In this document: piece after piece, positions 23,450 through 34,368 of the stretch
Layout: each line of letters opens with the position of its first letter
Position numbering within the stretch: position 1 is the stretch's first letter
NCBI GenBank assembly: GCA_035048815.1
Contig: JAUCBN010000024.1
Location: 6,260,001-6,324,000, forward strand
DNA length: 64,000 bases
From: Abelmoschus esculentus
Lineage: Eukaryota > Streptophyta > Magnoliopsida > Malvales > Malvaceae
Direction: 5' to 3'
Program-made: the position numbers and the translations under genes
The notes under the pieces: model-generated
Databases searched by the model: none
What the model was told of the DNA's origin: nothing
Seen by the model: only the letters and a program-made list of their open reading frames with translations

Positions 23450-24370
23450 CCGCAACATACGCTTAAAGAGAAGGGTTAAACATCACAGTATACGCTCTAA
23501 GAAAGGGAGCTTTATTTATGACATGCACTCGAAGAGAGGGGTCATTCAACAAGACATGCGCTCAAAGAGAGGGGTCATCCTTCATGGTATACGGTCTAAG
23601 AAAGGGACAGTTCACTATGACATGCACTTGAAGAGAGGGTCATTTATCCCGATATACGCTCAAAGAGAGGGTCGTCCATCATGATATATGCTCTAAGAAA
23701 GGGACCATTCATTATGACATGCATTCGAAGAGAGGGGTCTTTCACCGCAACATACGCTCAAAGAGGGGTCATCCTTCATGGTATACGCTCAAAGAGAGGG
23801 ACCATAAATTTTGACATACGCTCGAAGAGAGTGGTCATTCACCTCAAAAAATGGTCAAGGAGAAGGGTAAGCCATCACGATATACATTCTAAAAAGGGAC
23901 CGTTCATTATGACATGCACTCAAAGAGAGGGGTTATTCATCGCGACATACGCTCAAAGAGTGGCGGCGGCCATCACGGTATACTTTATAAGAAAGGGTTC
24001 GTTCACTATGACATGCACTTGAAGAGAGGGGTCACTTATCGTGACATACGCTCAAAGAGATGGGTCGTCCATCATTGTATACTCTCTAGGAAAGTGACCA
24101 TTCATTATGACATGCACTCGATGAGAGAGGTCATTCATTGCGACATACGCTCAAAGAGAAGGGTCGTCCATCACGGTATACGCTCTAAGAAAGGGACTGT
24201 TTATTATGACATGCATTCGAAGAGGGGGGCCATTCATCGCGACATATGCTCAATGAGAGGGGTCGTCCATCACAGTATACTCTCAAAGAGTGATTGTTCA
24301 CCATGACATGCACTCGAAGAGAGGGGTCATTCATCTCAACATACGCTAAAATAGAAGGGTCGTCCATCCC
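23450..24370 (+). repeat. 33-bp/99-bp satellite array, block 4
   Basis: This is a 0.9-kb island of + oriented satellite between the solo LTR and the family-B element. It restarts exactly at the duplicated ccgca target. It contains a tggcggcggcc variant of subunit B at 23961-23971 that is shared with 12797-12810. Confidence 0.95.
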
Positions 24371-25785
24371 TGATATAATCCCGATTTTGAAATTTAGAAT
24401 CATATATGTGTTGCCCGATCATGGTTCGAGTAAGAGCTTTGAGTAGTGTTTTTCATGGGAAGTTAGTTGCCTTCATAATTAGGGTTGTGAAGAAAATATG
24501 AACGCGAATGATTGTAGTGGTGACATGGGTTTTGTAGATTTAACAAGGATGATGTATTGTGACCCGTTAGTTATATAGAGCAAAGAACCTACAATATAAA
24601 ATGATTGAATTGAAGTTATAAAGAATGAAACGTGACCCACTAGCTATAGAGAGCTAGGAACCAACACTATAAAAAATGAAATGGATAGAATGCCACAAGA
24701 ATCCACTTGGAGCCAATAATGTTCTTGTAGAACAGGAAAAAGAGAACACTTTCAAAGTTTAATATATGATCAAAGTTATCCCCTTTACAATGAAATAGAC
24801 AACCTATTTATAGTAACCATAGGCTAGATATGAAGAATCTTACAAAGGAGGTAGTTTCTTAATCTCAATGCTAATAAAACTCATGAATGCATTGTTTCAC
24901 ATCTTTTCTCATAATTGCTGAAAATACAAAGAGTCTTGTATGATTTAACACTATCTAGAATTAATCTAGACTCATATACATCTAATGGAGAAGACTCTTG
25001 CACTTCCTTGGCTTTCTCACTCATGTAGAATGGATGAAGACAACATATGATGTATGTGGACATCCTGTATGTCTAAAGGAAAATGTCTCTTGCAATTCAA
25101 AGATCATCTCCATGTAATTACCTACTTGAATTGCCTTGATGAGGAGAATAAAGTAGACCATCTTTGCATGTCTCCTTATAGAATATGAAAAGTCTCTCCA
25201 AATGATGATAATGATGGACATTATTTGTTCGTCTCCCATGCATCATTTTCCCGTAATAAAATTACAGTCTATACTTGATTCAGTAAATCGACCATATCAT
25301 AAGCCCTCGTTATCGGATTGAGGTGATTCAAAATGCATTGTAAAGAAAAGACATAAAGGAATAAATTTCAAGAAGACTTCAAGACTCAAATCAGCCTGTA
25401 TCCTATTCGAAAATAATGATCAAGATGTCTCATATTCCAATTTGACGTGATTGTTCATCTCCCTCCATTCCCTTTAATGAAGAACTTGTTTATTGAATGC
25501 GATGTAATTTTATGCAAACTTTAATTTCTCATGCAAATTCATGCTTAAGTAAAAGATGGAATAAGGAATAAATCCTTTAGAAATATCCTTGAAGGTCTTC
25601 ATGATGGTTGAGGTTCCTCCTTCGGGTTGAAATACACCTCCATAAATATGATCTTTTTTTGAACACCCCATATTAAGAAAGAATAAGTTTCTTGAAGCTT
25701 CTCGAATGTAAAAAACTTGCCTCGATCAAACAGTCTCAATAAAGTTGTAGAAAATAAGGTAAGGAATGTAGTCGTGCTCACATCA
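24371..25785 (-). mobile_element. 3' LTR of family B element (1415 bp)
   Basis: On the minus strand it starts TGATGTGAGCACGAC after the polypurine tract and ends GGGATTATATCA against satellite at 24370. It shares its first ten bases with the family-A LTR, but the bodies differ. A TATA motif is at 24803-24813. It contains both copies of the 9-bp repeat gatttaaca (24537-24545 and 24942-24950) that bracket the 405 bp missing from the 5' LTR. Confidence 0.85.
24803..24813 (-). promoter_or_regulatory. TATA box of family B 3' LTR
   Basis: The minus strand reads ctataaatagg here, and the same motif is kept in the related fragment at 10036-10046. Transcripts would run leftwards into the satellite at 24370. 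The corresponding segment is deleted in the 5' LTR, which therefore has lost its promoter. Confidence 0.55.
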
Positions 25786-25800
25786 TTCCCTCCCTCTTTA
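25786..25800 (-). other. Polypurine tract of family B element
   Basis: On the minus strand this is taaagagggagggaa, a pure purine run apart from its first base, directly preceding the LTR start TGATGTGAGC. Position and composition match the family-A tract at 1912-1923. Confidence 0.75.
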
Positions 25801-26703
25801 AGTTAATTCATCCTCGAATAAAAAATATCGATAAAAGAACGAACGTTATTGCAAAACAAGAAAGATCTTTTACCATAGGTAGAATAGTTTGAATTGTTCA
25901 TCCCCAAATTGCAAGCATCTTTAGGAAAATGTTCTTCATCACCAAATAAAAAAGAAGTATTTTCTATAGATGGATAAGTCTTTTTAGAACTCCTCGTGGT
26001 GACTTTTCAATTTTTGTTTCTTTAATGATCTCTTTTTCTGAAACATCATTGGTAATAAATCTTTCTTTTCCTTTAGGAATCATGGTGCTACGATTAGGAC
26101 ATTGGCTCAGGATGTGTCCTCTTCGCAAACACCGATAATATCAAATTTCTCTTGAATTTATCATTATGCAATCTTGTGACAATGAAAAATAAAGAATAAA
26201 AGAAGAATGATTAAAGTTAGTGTAAAATGAAATTTTACTCTCTTTCTCTTCTATATAAATAATTTATTCTAAACTCATTCTTTTCACTCTCATCTTCTTT
26301 TTGAAATTCCTTTTCATTTTCACTCCCTTTTCTCTCTTTTTCACAAAACTCTTTTTCTTCACTCTCAATGTCTTTTGCCACTCTCGTTTCTTTCTCTCTT
26401 TTTTTTTCCAACAAAATCTTTTTCTAGTTGCTCTTGCAATCGTATTTCTTTGATAAAATTGTCCAAACACTCTTGAAGACGACCTAGACTTTCTAGATTG
26501 CAATATGTAGAAATTTTTGTCTCACTTCGTGTTAAAATTTTTACATTGTATCTTGTTCGAAAATTGAAATTCTTCTTGCAAGATTTGTCGCTCAAATTGG
26601 TACATCATCTCTTGTATAAACGTTATATCTTGTTAACTTTTGAGACATCTTTAGCATATGTGACTAGCTTTTATCCTTTAACTCGAATTACTGAACCACC
26701 GTA
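25801..26703 (-). pseudogene. Decayed gag-like internal region with zinc-knuckle relic
   Basis: Between PPT and primer site only about 0.9 kb remains. At 26093-26140 the minus strand encodes a C-x4-H-x4-C tail with a GHILSQCP core, as in the CCHC knuckle of plant gypsy Gag. The first Cys is replaced by Tyr and a TGA lies just upstream in the same frame. Upstream (26264-26595) are open stretches rich in Lys, Arg and Glu encoded by a pyrimidine-rich + strand, resembling the linker before the knuckle. In an active element Gag packages the RNA; here no long frame survives. Protease, reverse transcriptase and integrase are absent. Confidence 0.6.
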
Positions 26704-26715
26704 GCTTTGATACCA
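26704..26715 (-). other. Primer-binding site, tRNA-iMet type
   Basis: On the minus strand this reads TGGTATCAAAGC, the complement of the 3' end of plant initiator tRNA-Met with one change from TGGTATCAGAGC. It is separated from the LTR end (…ATATCA at 26718) by two bases, the usual spacing. It fixes the orientation of the element. Confidence 0.8.
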
Positions 26716-26717
26716 AA

Positions 26718-27601
26718 TGATATGATCCTGGTTGTGAAATTTTGAATCATATATGTGTTGCCCGATCGTGGTTTGAGTAAGAGCTTTGAGTAACTTTTTC
26801 GTGGGAAGTTAGTTGCCTTCACAATTAGGGTTGTGAAGAAAATATGAACGCAGAAGATAGCAGTGGTGACGTGGATTTTGTAGATTTAACATTATCTAGA
26901 ATGAATCTAGACTCATATACATCTATTGGAGAAGACTCTTGCATTTTCATGGCTTTCTTACTCATGTAGAATGGATGAAGACAAACATATAATGTATCTG
27001 GACATCCTGTATATCCAATGGAAAATGTCTCTTGCAATTCCAAGCTCATCTCCATGTAATTATCCTATATGAATTGCCTTGATGAAGAGAATAAAGTAGA
27101 CCCTCATTACATGTCTCCTTGTAAAATATGAAAAGCCTCTCCAAATGATGATAATGATGGACATTATTTGTCGTCTCTCATGCATCATTTTCCCATAATA
27201 AAATTACAGCATGTACTGGCTTCAATAAATTGACCATATCTTAAGCTCTTGATATTAGATTGAGGTGATTCAAAATGCGTTAGAAAGCTAAGACATAAAT
27301 GAATAAATTTCAAGAAGAATTTAAGACTCAAATTAGCCCGTATCCTAATCGAAAATAATGATCAAGATGTCTCATATTCCAATTTGATGTGATTGTTTAT
27401 CTCCCTCCATGCACTTTAATAAATAACATGTTTATTGAATGCAATGTAATTTTATGCAAACTTTAATTTCTCATGCAAATTCATGCATAAGTAATAGATG
27501 GAATAAAGAATAACTTTCTTAGAAATATCCTTGAAGGTCTTCATGATGGTGGAGGTTCCTCCTTCGGGTTGAAATACCCCTCCATAAATATGATCTTTGT
27601 T
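26718..27601 (-). mobile_element. 5' LTR of family B element, truncated and internally deleted
   Basis: It matches the 3' LTR in two segments: 26718-26891 with 24371-24545, and 26890-27600 with 24947-25657. The missing 405 bp lies between two copies of gatttaaca, of which one is kept at 26883-26891. That signature indicates deletion by slippage or microhomology repair. The missing piece includes the TATA box. The outer about 130 bp of the LTR is also gone, replaced at 27602 by a different LTR. Confidence 0.85.
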
Positions 27602-29123
27602 TGAAATAAGCATTTTCTCTATGATTTAATCACATCCTTGAAAATCTTCCAAACTGATTCTAAGGGAGTTCTACCTTACTTTATCTTCTATTATCTAATT
27701 TATGCATTCTGTAATTTGAAAAGCATGCTTTTTCTATTTAAGTGATGCTTCTTGATTGCATAACTAAATCTTTATAATTATTCTAAGTTAGCGTATTCTT
27801 AATATTAGCTAACTATATTATTTTTAGCTTATTTCAATTTGTTTCAGCTTACACATTGTTTACTTATTGTTTCAGTTATTTGAAGTAAAGATAATAGTCT
27901 GAGGAAGCTTAAAGACATCAAGGGTAGCTCAACTTTGCTTGGAAAGGATTATGGTAGCTCGTAGCAGCTCAAGAATATCTAAAATGCAAAGGAATGCAGA
28001 GGAGCTCAAATGGAGGACTATTTCAGCTCATGAACTTAAAAGGAAGAATTTTAGCTAGCTGACTCAGCTCAATCAGCTCACTTTCAACTCAATCAGCTCA
28101 TCTCAGCTCACCCTACAATCTTCAGCTCAACCATAAAAGGACATATTCCCTCATCAAGGGACACAACCGATCAGCCATGGAGGGAAACATGTTTGGGTGC
28201 CACTCCTTGGAGGGAAATCTGAATTTCACGCCAAAACAAAGAGGCACCACTCTTCATTGGACAAATTCATGATGGTCCACTTGTTTGCCAATTTCGAGCA
28301 GGATAAAAGACGAATTGAGTTTCGGTGTCTTCATGAAAGTTATTCCTCTATCTCTTATCTTTCCAACGCATTTTGAATCGCATCAATGCGATATCGAGAG
28401 GTCGAGATATGGCCTAATTACTGAAGATTGTGCAGGCTAGACCGAAAAGTTACAACTCTTTTAATAGATTTGGAGGGAGACATCATTCAAATGAATGGTT
28501 ATCCGAATAGTTAATGGGCATTTCGTCCAAACCCTTTAGAAAACTATGAATAGGACTTGGATTTCATTTTGTAAACACACCATTCAGATTACATAAAATT
28601 ACTTGTGAGAATTTTTTCTCGTTTAGTTCTTCATAGAACTTTATCGACTTATCAAGTACTTTTGTATTTGTGGCGTCAACCCCCTTCTATCCATCTTGAT
28701 ACTTCTGGTTCTTTTAGTTTAATATACTAAAAGGGTCAAAGTTTGTTTATCACCACCCCTTAAAGATCAATATAAGGTTTAGGATTAGGTTTTCTATAAC
28801 CTAGTTTCTTCCTTGAGTATCTTTAACATACTATTTCCATTTCATCATTCATTACATATCCTCTCATTCCATCCATCATTCTCAATCTTTTTTCATCACC
28901 ACAAAACGTCCTAAACATCCATTCACCCTTATCAACACCGGACATCCTTTTCGCTTCCAAAACAGTCCCTAAACTATTCCTTTCATTCATTTCACCTGTT
29001 CCATTCATCTCTTATCCTTAATTCTTCATTTTGTAGACAGTTCTTGCGAGAGACTTGCTTCCTTCCAAGGTCCCAATATCGAAGTTTGCCGTTCAGCATC
29101 CTCAACAAGATAGACACATATCA
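27602..29123 (+). mobile_element. LTR of family C (related to A), about 1.52 kb, plus strand
   Basis: The start TGAAATAAGCAT aligns with TGATGTGAGCAT of family A, followed by a gggagttctaccttact stretch matching ggaagctctttccttact. The U3 has the same AGCTCA-rich segment (27900-28130). The R/U5 part repeats family-A features (gtgagaattttttctc, agttcttcatagaac, gatacttctggttc). It ends ACATATCA directly before satellite. No PPT, PBS or coding region adjoins it and flanking 5-mers do not match (ttgtt against cgctc). It is therefore a solo or rearranged LTR joined to family B by recombination. A weak TATA-like ctatgaatagg is at 28544-28554. Confidence 0.75.
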
Positions 29124-29364
29124 CGCTCAAAGAGAGGGGTCATTCACCGTAACATGTGCTCAAAGAGAGGTCATCCATCACGATATAAGCTCAAAGAGAG
29201 GGACCATTAATTATGACATACGCTCAAGGAGAAGGGTCAGCCATCACGGTATACTCTCTAAGAAAGGGAATGTTCATTATGACATGCACGCGAAAAGAGG
29301 GGTCATTCATCGCAACAACGTTCAAAGAGAAGGGTATCCAATCACGTTAAACGTTCTAAGAAAG
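29124..29364 (+). repeat. 33-bp/99-bp satellite array, block 5 (last + oriented block)
   Basis: About seven subunits in + orientation lie between the family-C LTR and the unique spacer. They include diverged units (gttcaaagagaagggtatccaatcacg). The block stops mid-trimer after ctaagaaag at 29364. Confidence 0.9.
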
Positions 29365-29490
29365 TTAAAATATCATGTTTGAACTTGAATTGTTAAGACC
29401 ATCAACTTTGCCACAAGTGTTTAAATCTTGTGACTTCTTCTCTAATATGTGCAAGGCCCCAAGAAGTTTGGTGCTGGCTTGGATCACATC
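29365..29490 (+). other. Unique 126-bp spacer at the satellite inversion point
   Basis: This sequence has no satellite motif and matches nothing else I can find in the window. Satellite is + to its left and - to its right. The minus strand is open throughout in one frame, about 41 codons (starting DVIQASTKLL), with no stop, and the composition is gene-like rather than AT-rich. It could be a scrap of a gene or transposon carried in at the inversion breakpoint. The product is not recognised. Confidence 0.6.
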
Positions 29491-32400
29491 AGTGAACGGT
29501 CCCTCTTTGAGCGTATACTGTGATGGACGACCCTCTCATCGTATGTCGCGATGAAGAAACCCTCTATTCGAGTGCATGTTATGGTGAGCGGTCCCTCTCT
29601 TTGGGTGTATACCGTGATGGATGACCCCTCTCTTTGAGCGTATGTCTCGATGAATGACCCATCTCTTAGAGTGCATGTCATAATCAACGGTCACTCTCTT
29701 TGAGTGTATACTGTGATCGATAACCCTCTCTTTAAGCATATGTCGCAATGAATGACCCCTCTCTTCGAGTTCTTGCCATAATGATCGGTCCCTTTCTTAG
29801 AGCGTATACCGTGATGGACAACCCTTCTCTTTGAGCGTATGTCGTGATGAATGACCCCTCTCTTCGAGTACATCTCATAATGAACGGTACCTTTCTTTGA
29901 GCGTATACCATGATGGACAACCCTTCTCATTGAGCATATGTCGCAATGAATGACACTCTCTTCAAGTGCATGTCGTAATGAACGACCCATTCTTAGAGCG
30001 TATACCGTGAAGGATGACACCTCCCTTTTAGCGTATGTTGCGGTGAATGACCACTCTCTTCGAGAGTATGTCATAATGAATAGTCCCTCTCTTTGAGCGT
30101 ATGCCATGATGGATGACCCCTCTCTTTGAGCGTAGACGCGTTGAATGACCCCTCTCTTCGAGTGCATATTATGGTGAACGGTCCCTCTCTTAGAGGATAT
30201 ACCAAGATGGACGACCCCTCTTTTCTAGCGCATGTCGCGATAATTGACCTCTCTTCGAGTGCATGTCATAATAAACAGTCCCTTTCTTAGAGTGTAAATC
30301 GTGATGGACGATCCTTCTCTTGGAGCGTATGCCGCAGTGATTGACTGCTCTATTTGAGCGTATGTCATAAGGACCGATCCCTCCCTTTGAGCGTATCACG
30401 TGATGGACGATCCTTCTCTCCGAGTGTATGTCATGATGAGTGACCCCTCTCTTTGAGCGTATACCGTGATGGACGACCCCTTTCTTTGAGCGTATGTCGC
30501 GATGAATGACACCTCTCTTCGAGTGCATTTCATAATGAATGGTCACTTTCTAAGAGCGTATACCGGCATGGACGACTCCTGTCTTTGAGCATATTTCGTG
30601 GAGAATGACCTCTCTCTTTGAGAGTATGTCATAATGAACGGTCAGTCTGTTTAAGCGAATGTCGTGACGGACGACTCCTCTCTTTGACCATATGTCGCTA
30701 TGAATGATCCCTATCTTTGACTGCTTGACATGGTGAATGATCTCTCTCTTTAAGCGTATACCGTGATGGACGTCCCCTCTCTTTTAGCGCATGTCGCGAT
30801 GAATGACCCTCTCTTCAAGGGTATGTCATAATGAACGGTCCATTTCTTAAAGCGTATACCATGATGGACGACACTTCTCTTTGAGCGTATGTTGCGATGA
30901 ATGACCCCTCTCTTCACGGGTATTTAATAATGAACGGTCTCCCTTTTTTAGCGTATCCCATGATGGACGACCCCTCTCTTTGAGCGTATGTCGCGATGAA
31001 TGACCCATCTCTTCGAGTGCATGTCAAAATTAACGGTCCCTTTCTTAGAGCGTATATCGCGATGGACCCTTCTCTTTGAGCATATGTCGCGCTGAATAAC
31101 CCTACTCTTCGAGTGCATGTCAGAATGAACGGTCCCTTTCTTTGAGTGTATACCATGATGGACGACCCCTCTCTTTGAGCGTATGTCGCAGTGAATGACC
31201 CCTCTCTTCAAGAGTATGCTATAATAATAGGTCTCTCTTTGAGCGTATACTGTGATGGACGACCCCCTCTCTTTGAACGTTTGTCGCGATGAATGACCCA
31301 TCTCTTAGGGTGCATGTCATAATAAACAATCCATTTCTAAGGGCGTATCCCGTGATGGACGATCCTTCTCTTTGAGCGTATGTCGCAATGATTGACCACC
31401 CTCTCTTCGAGTGCATGTAATAAGGAAACAGTCCCTTTCTTAGAGCGTATACCGTGATGGAAGACACCTCTCTTTGAGAGTATAACCCTTTCTTAGTGCG
31501 TATATCGTGGTGGACGACCCCTCTCTTTGTGCGTATGACGCGGTGAGTGACCGCTCTCTTAGAGTGTATATCGTAATGGCCGGTCCTTCTCTTTGAGTGT
31601 ATCCCGTGATGGAATGACCCCTCTCTTTAAGTGCATGTCAGTGTGAACGGTCCCCATCTTTGAGCGTATACGGTAATGGATGACCCCTCTCTTTGAGTGT
31701 GTGCCGCGATGAATGACCCATCTCTTCGAGTGTATGTCATAATGAACGGTCCTTTAGTGCGTATACCGTGATGAACGACCCTTCTCTTTGAGCATATGTC
31801 GCGATGAATGACCGCTCACTTCGAGTGCATGTCATAATGAACGGTCCCATTCTTAGAGTGTATACTGTGATGGTCGACCCCTCTCTTTGGGAGTATCTCG
31901 CGATGAATGACCCCTCTCTTCGAGTGCATGTCATGTTAAACGGTCCCTCTCTTTGAGCGTATACCGTGATGAACGACCCCTCGCTTTGAGCGTATGTCGC
32001 AATGAATGACCCCTCTCTTCGAGGGAATGTCATACTGAATGTTTCCTCTCTTTGAGCATATACCATGATCGATGAACCCTCTTTTTGAGCGTATGTTGTG
32101 ATGAATGACCCCTCTCTTCGAGTGCAAGTCATGGTGACAATCCCTCTCTTTGGGCATATACCGTGATGGATGACCCCTCTCTTTCAACGTATGTCGTTAT
32201 GAATGACACCTCTCTTGGAGTGCTTATCACAATAAACAATCCCATTTTTGGAGCGTACACCGCGATGGATGACCCTTCTCTTTGAGTGTATGTCGCGATG
32301 ATTGACCCTCTCTTCGAGTGCATGTCATAATGAACGGTCCCTTTCTTAGAGCGTATATCGTGATGGACGACACCTCTCTTTGAGCGTATACCCCTCTCTT

Positions 32401-34368
32401 CGAGTGCATGCCATAATGAACGGTCCCTTTCGTTGAGCGTATACCGTGAGGACGACCTCTCTCTTTGAGCGTATGTCCCGGTGAATGATCTCTCTTTTCG
32501 AGAGTATGTCGTAACGACCAGTCTCTCTTTGAGCGTATACCATGACGAACGACCCCCTCTCTTTGAATGTATGTTGCGATGAATGACCCATCTCTTCAGG
32601 TGCATGTCATAATAAAAAGTCCATTTCTTAGCCCGTGATGGATGATCCTTCTCTTTGAGCGTATGTCATGATGATTGACCCCTCTCTTCGAGTGCATGTC
32701 ATAATGAACGGTCCCTTTCTTAGAGCGTATACCGTGATGGACGAAACCTCTCTTTGAGCGTATAACCCTTTCTTAAAGCGTATATCGTGATGGATGACCC
32801 CTCTCTTTGAGCGTATGACACGGTGAGTAACCCCTCTCTTCGAGAGTACGTCGTAATGACCGATCCCTCTCTTTGAGCGTATCCCGTGATGGAATTTCCC
32901 CTCTCTTTGAGTTCATATCATGGTGAACGATCTCTCTCTTTCGGCGTGTACCGTGATGGACGACACCTCTCTTTAAACGTATGTCGCGATGAATGACTCC
33001 TTTGTTCGAGTACATATCATAATAAATACTCCCTTTCTTAGAGTGTATCCCGTGATGGACGACCCTATGTCCCGATGGATGACCCCTCTCTTTGAGTGCC
33101 TGTAAGTGTGAACGGTCCTCATCTTTGAGCGTATACCGTGATGAACGACCCCTCTCTTTGAGTGTATTTCGCGATGAATGACCCATCTCTTCACGTGCAT
33201 GTCATAATGAACGGTCCTTTCTTAGGGCGTATACTGTGATGGACGACCTTCTCTTGGAGCGTATGTCGAGATGAATGACCGCACACTTTGATTGCTTGTC
33301 ATAATGAACGGTCCCTTTCTTAGAGTGTATACCGTGATGGACGACCCCTCTCTTTAAGCGTATGTTGCGGTGAATGACCCCTCGCTTCGAGAGTATGCCA
33401 TAATGAAAGGAACCCTCTCATTAAATGTATGTTGCAATGAAGGAACCCTCTATTCGAGTACATGTCACGGTGAGCGGACCCTCTCCTTGGGCGTTTACCA
33501 TGATGGAAGACCCCTCGCTTTGAGCGTATGTCGCGATGAATGACCCTTCTCTTCGAGGGCTTGTCATACTGAACGGTTCCTTTCTTTGAGAAGATACCGT
33601 GATCGATGACCCCTTTCTTCAAGTGCAAGTCATGGTGAACAATCCCTCTCTTTGAGCGTATACCGTGATGGACAACCCCTCTCTTTGAGCGTATGTCGCG
33701 TTGGATGACCCCTCTCTTCTAGTGCATGTCATAATGAACGGTCCCTTTCTTAGAGCGTATGTCGTGATGGACGACCCTTCTCTTTGAGTGTATGTCGCGA
33801 TGAATGACCCCTCTCTTCGAGTGCATGTTATAATGAACGGTCCCTTTCTTAGAGAGTATGTCGTGATGGACGACCCTTCTCTTTGAGTGTATGTCTCGAT
33901 GAATGACCCCTCTCTTCGAGTGCATGTCATAATGAAAGGTCCCTTTCTTAGAGCGTATACCTTGATGGACAACCCTTCATTTTGATCGTATGTCGCGATG
34001 AATGTCCCCTCTCTTCGAGTGCATGTCATAATGAAAGGTCCCTATCTTAGAGCGCATACTGTGATGGATAACCCTTCTCTTTGAGCGTATGTCGCGGTGA
34101 ATGACCACTCTCTTCGAACATATTTCATAATGAACTGTCCCTTTCTTAGAGCATATCTCGTGATGGATGACGTTTCTCTTTGAGCGTATGTCGCGGTGAA
34201 TGACCCCTCTTTTCAAGCGTATTTCATAATGAACGGTTCCTCTCTTTGAGCGTATGTCGTGATGGATGACCCTCTCTTTGTGTATATGTCGCGTTGAATG
34301 ATCCCTCTCTTCGAGTGCATGCCATAATGAACGGTCCCTTTCTTAGCGCGTATACCGTAATGGACGAC
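29491..34368 (-). repeat. 33-bp/99-bp satellite array, block 6 (inverted)
   Basis: The same A-B-C trimer appears as its reverse complement (for example ttcgagtgcatgtcataatg then cttagagcgtataccgtgat). The open frames are accordingly on the minus strand. The block has many shortened or fused units between 31470 and 33100. It ends at the AT-rich insertion. Confidence 0.95.

Larger units (their letters stand above)
24371..27601 (-). mobile_element. Family B Ty3/gypsy-type element, internally deleted, minus strand
   Basis: Read on the minus strand the order is: truncated 5' LTR (27601-26718), primer-binding site (26715-26704), about 0.9 kb of decayed gag-like sequence, polypurine tract, and complete 3' LTR (25785-24371). 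Two direct copies of the LTR, a tRNA-iMet-type primer site and a PPT make this a retrotransposon beyond doubt. Pol is missing altogether. A retroviral-type zinc knuckle relic in the internal part suggests Ty3/gypsy gag. The two LTRs differ at roughly one base in ten by eye, so the insertion is old. Confidence 0.85.

Noticed and set aside
24366..24370. atccc as a target duplication for the family-B element
   Set aside because: The right end of the element is truncated at 27601, so no partner copy can be seen.
26264..26595. Lys/Arg/Glu-rich minus-strand frames as independent small proteins
   Set aside because: They overlap in different frames within the decayed gag-like region of the family-B element and derive from a pyrimidine-rich tract.
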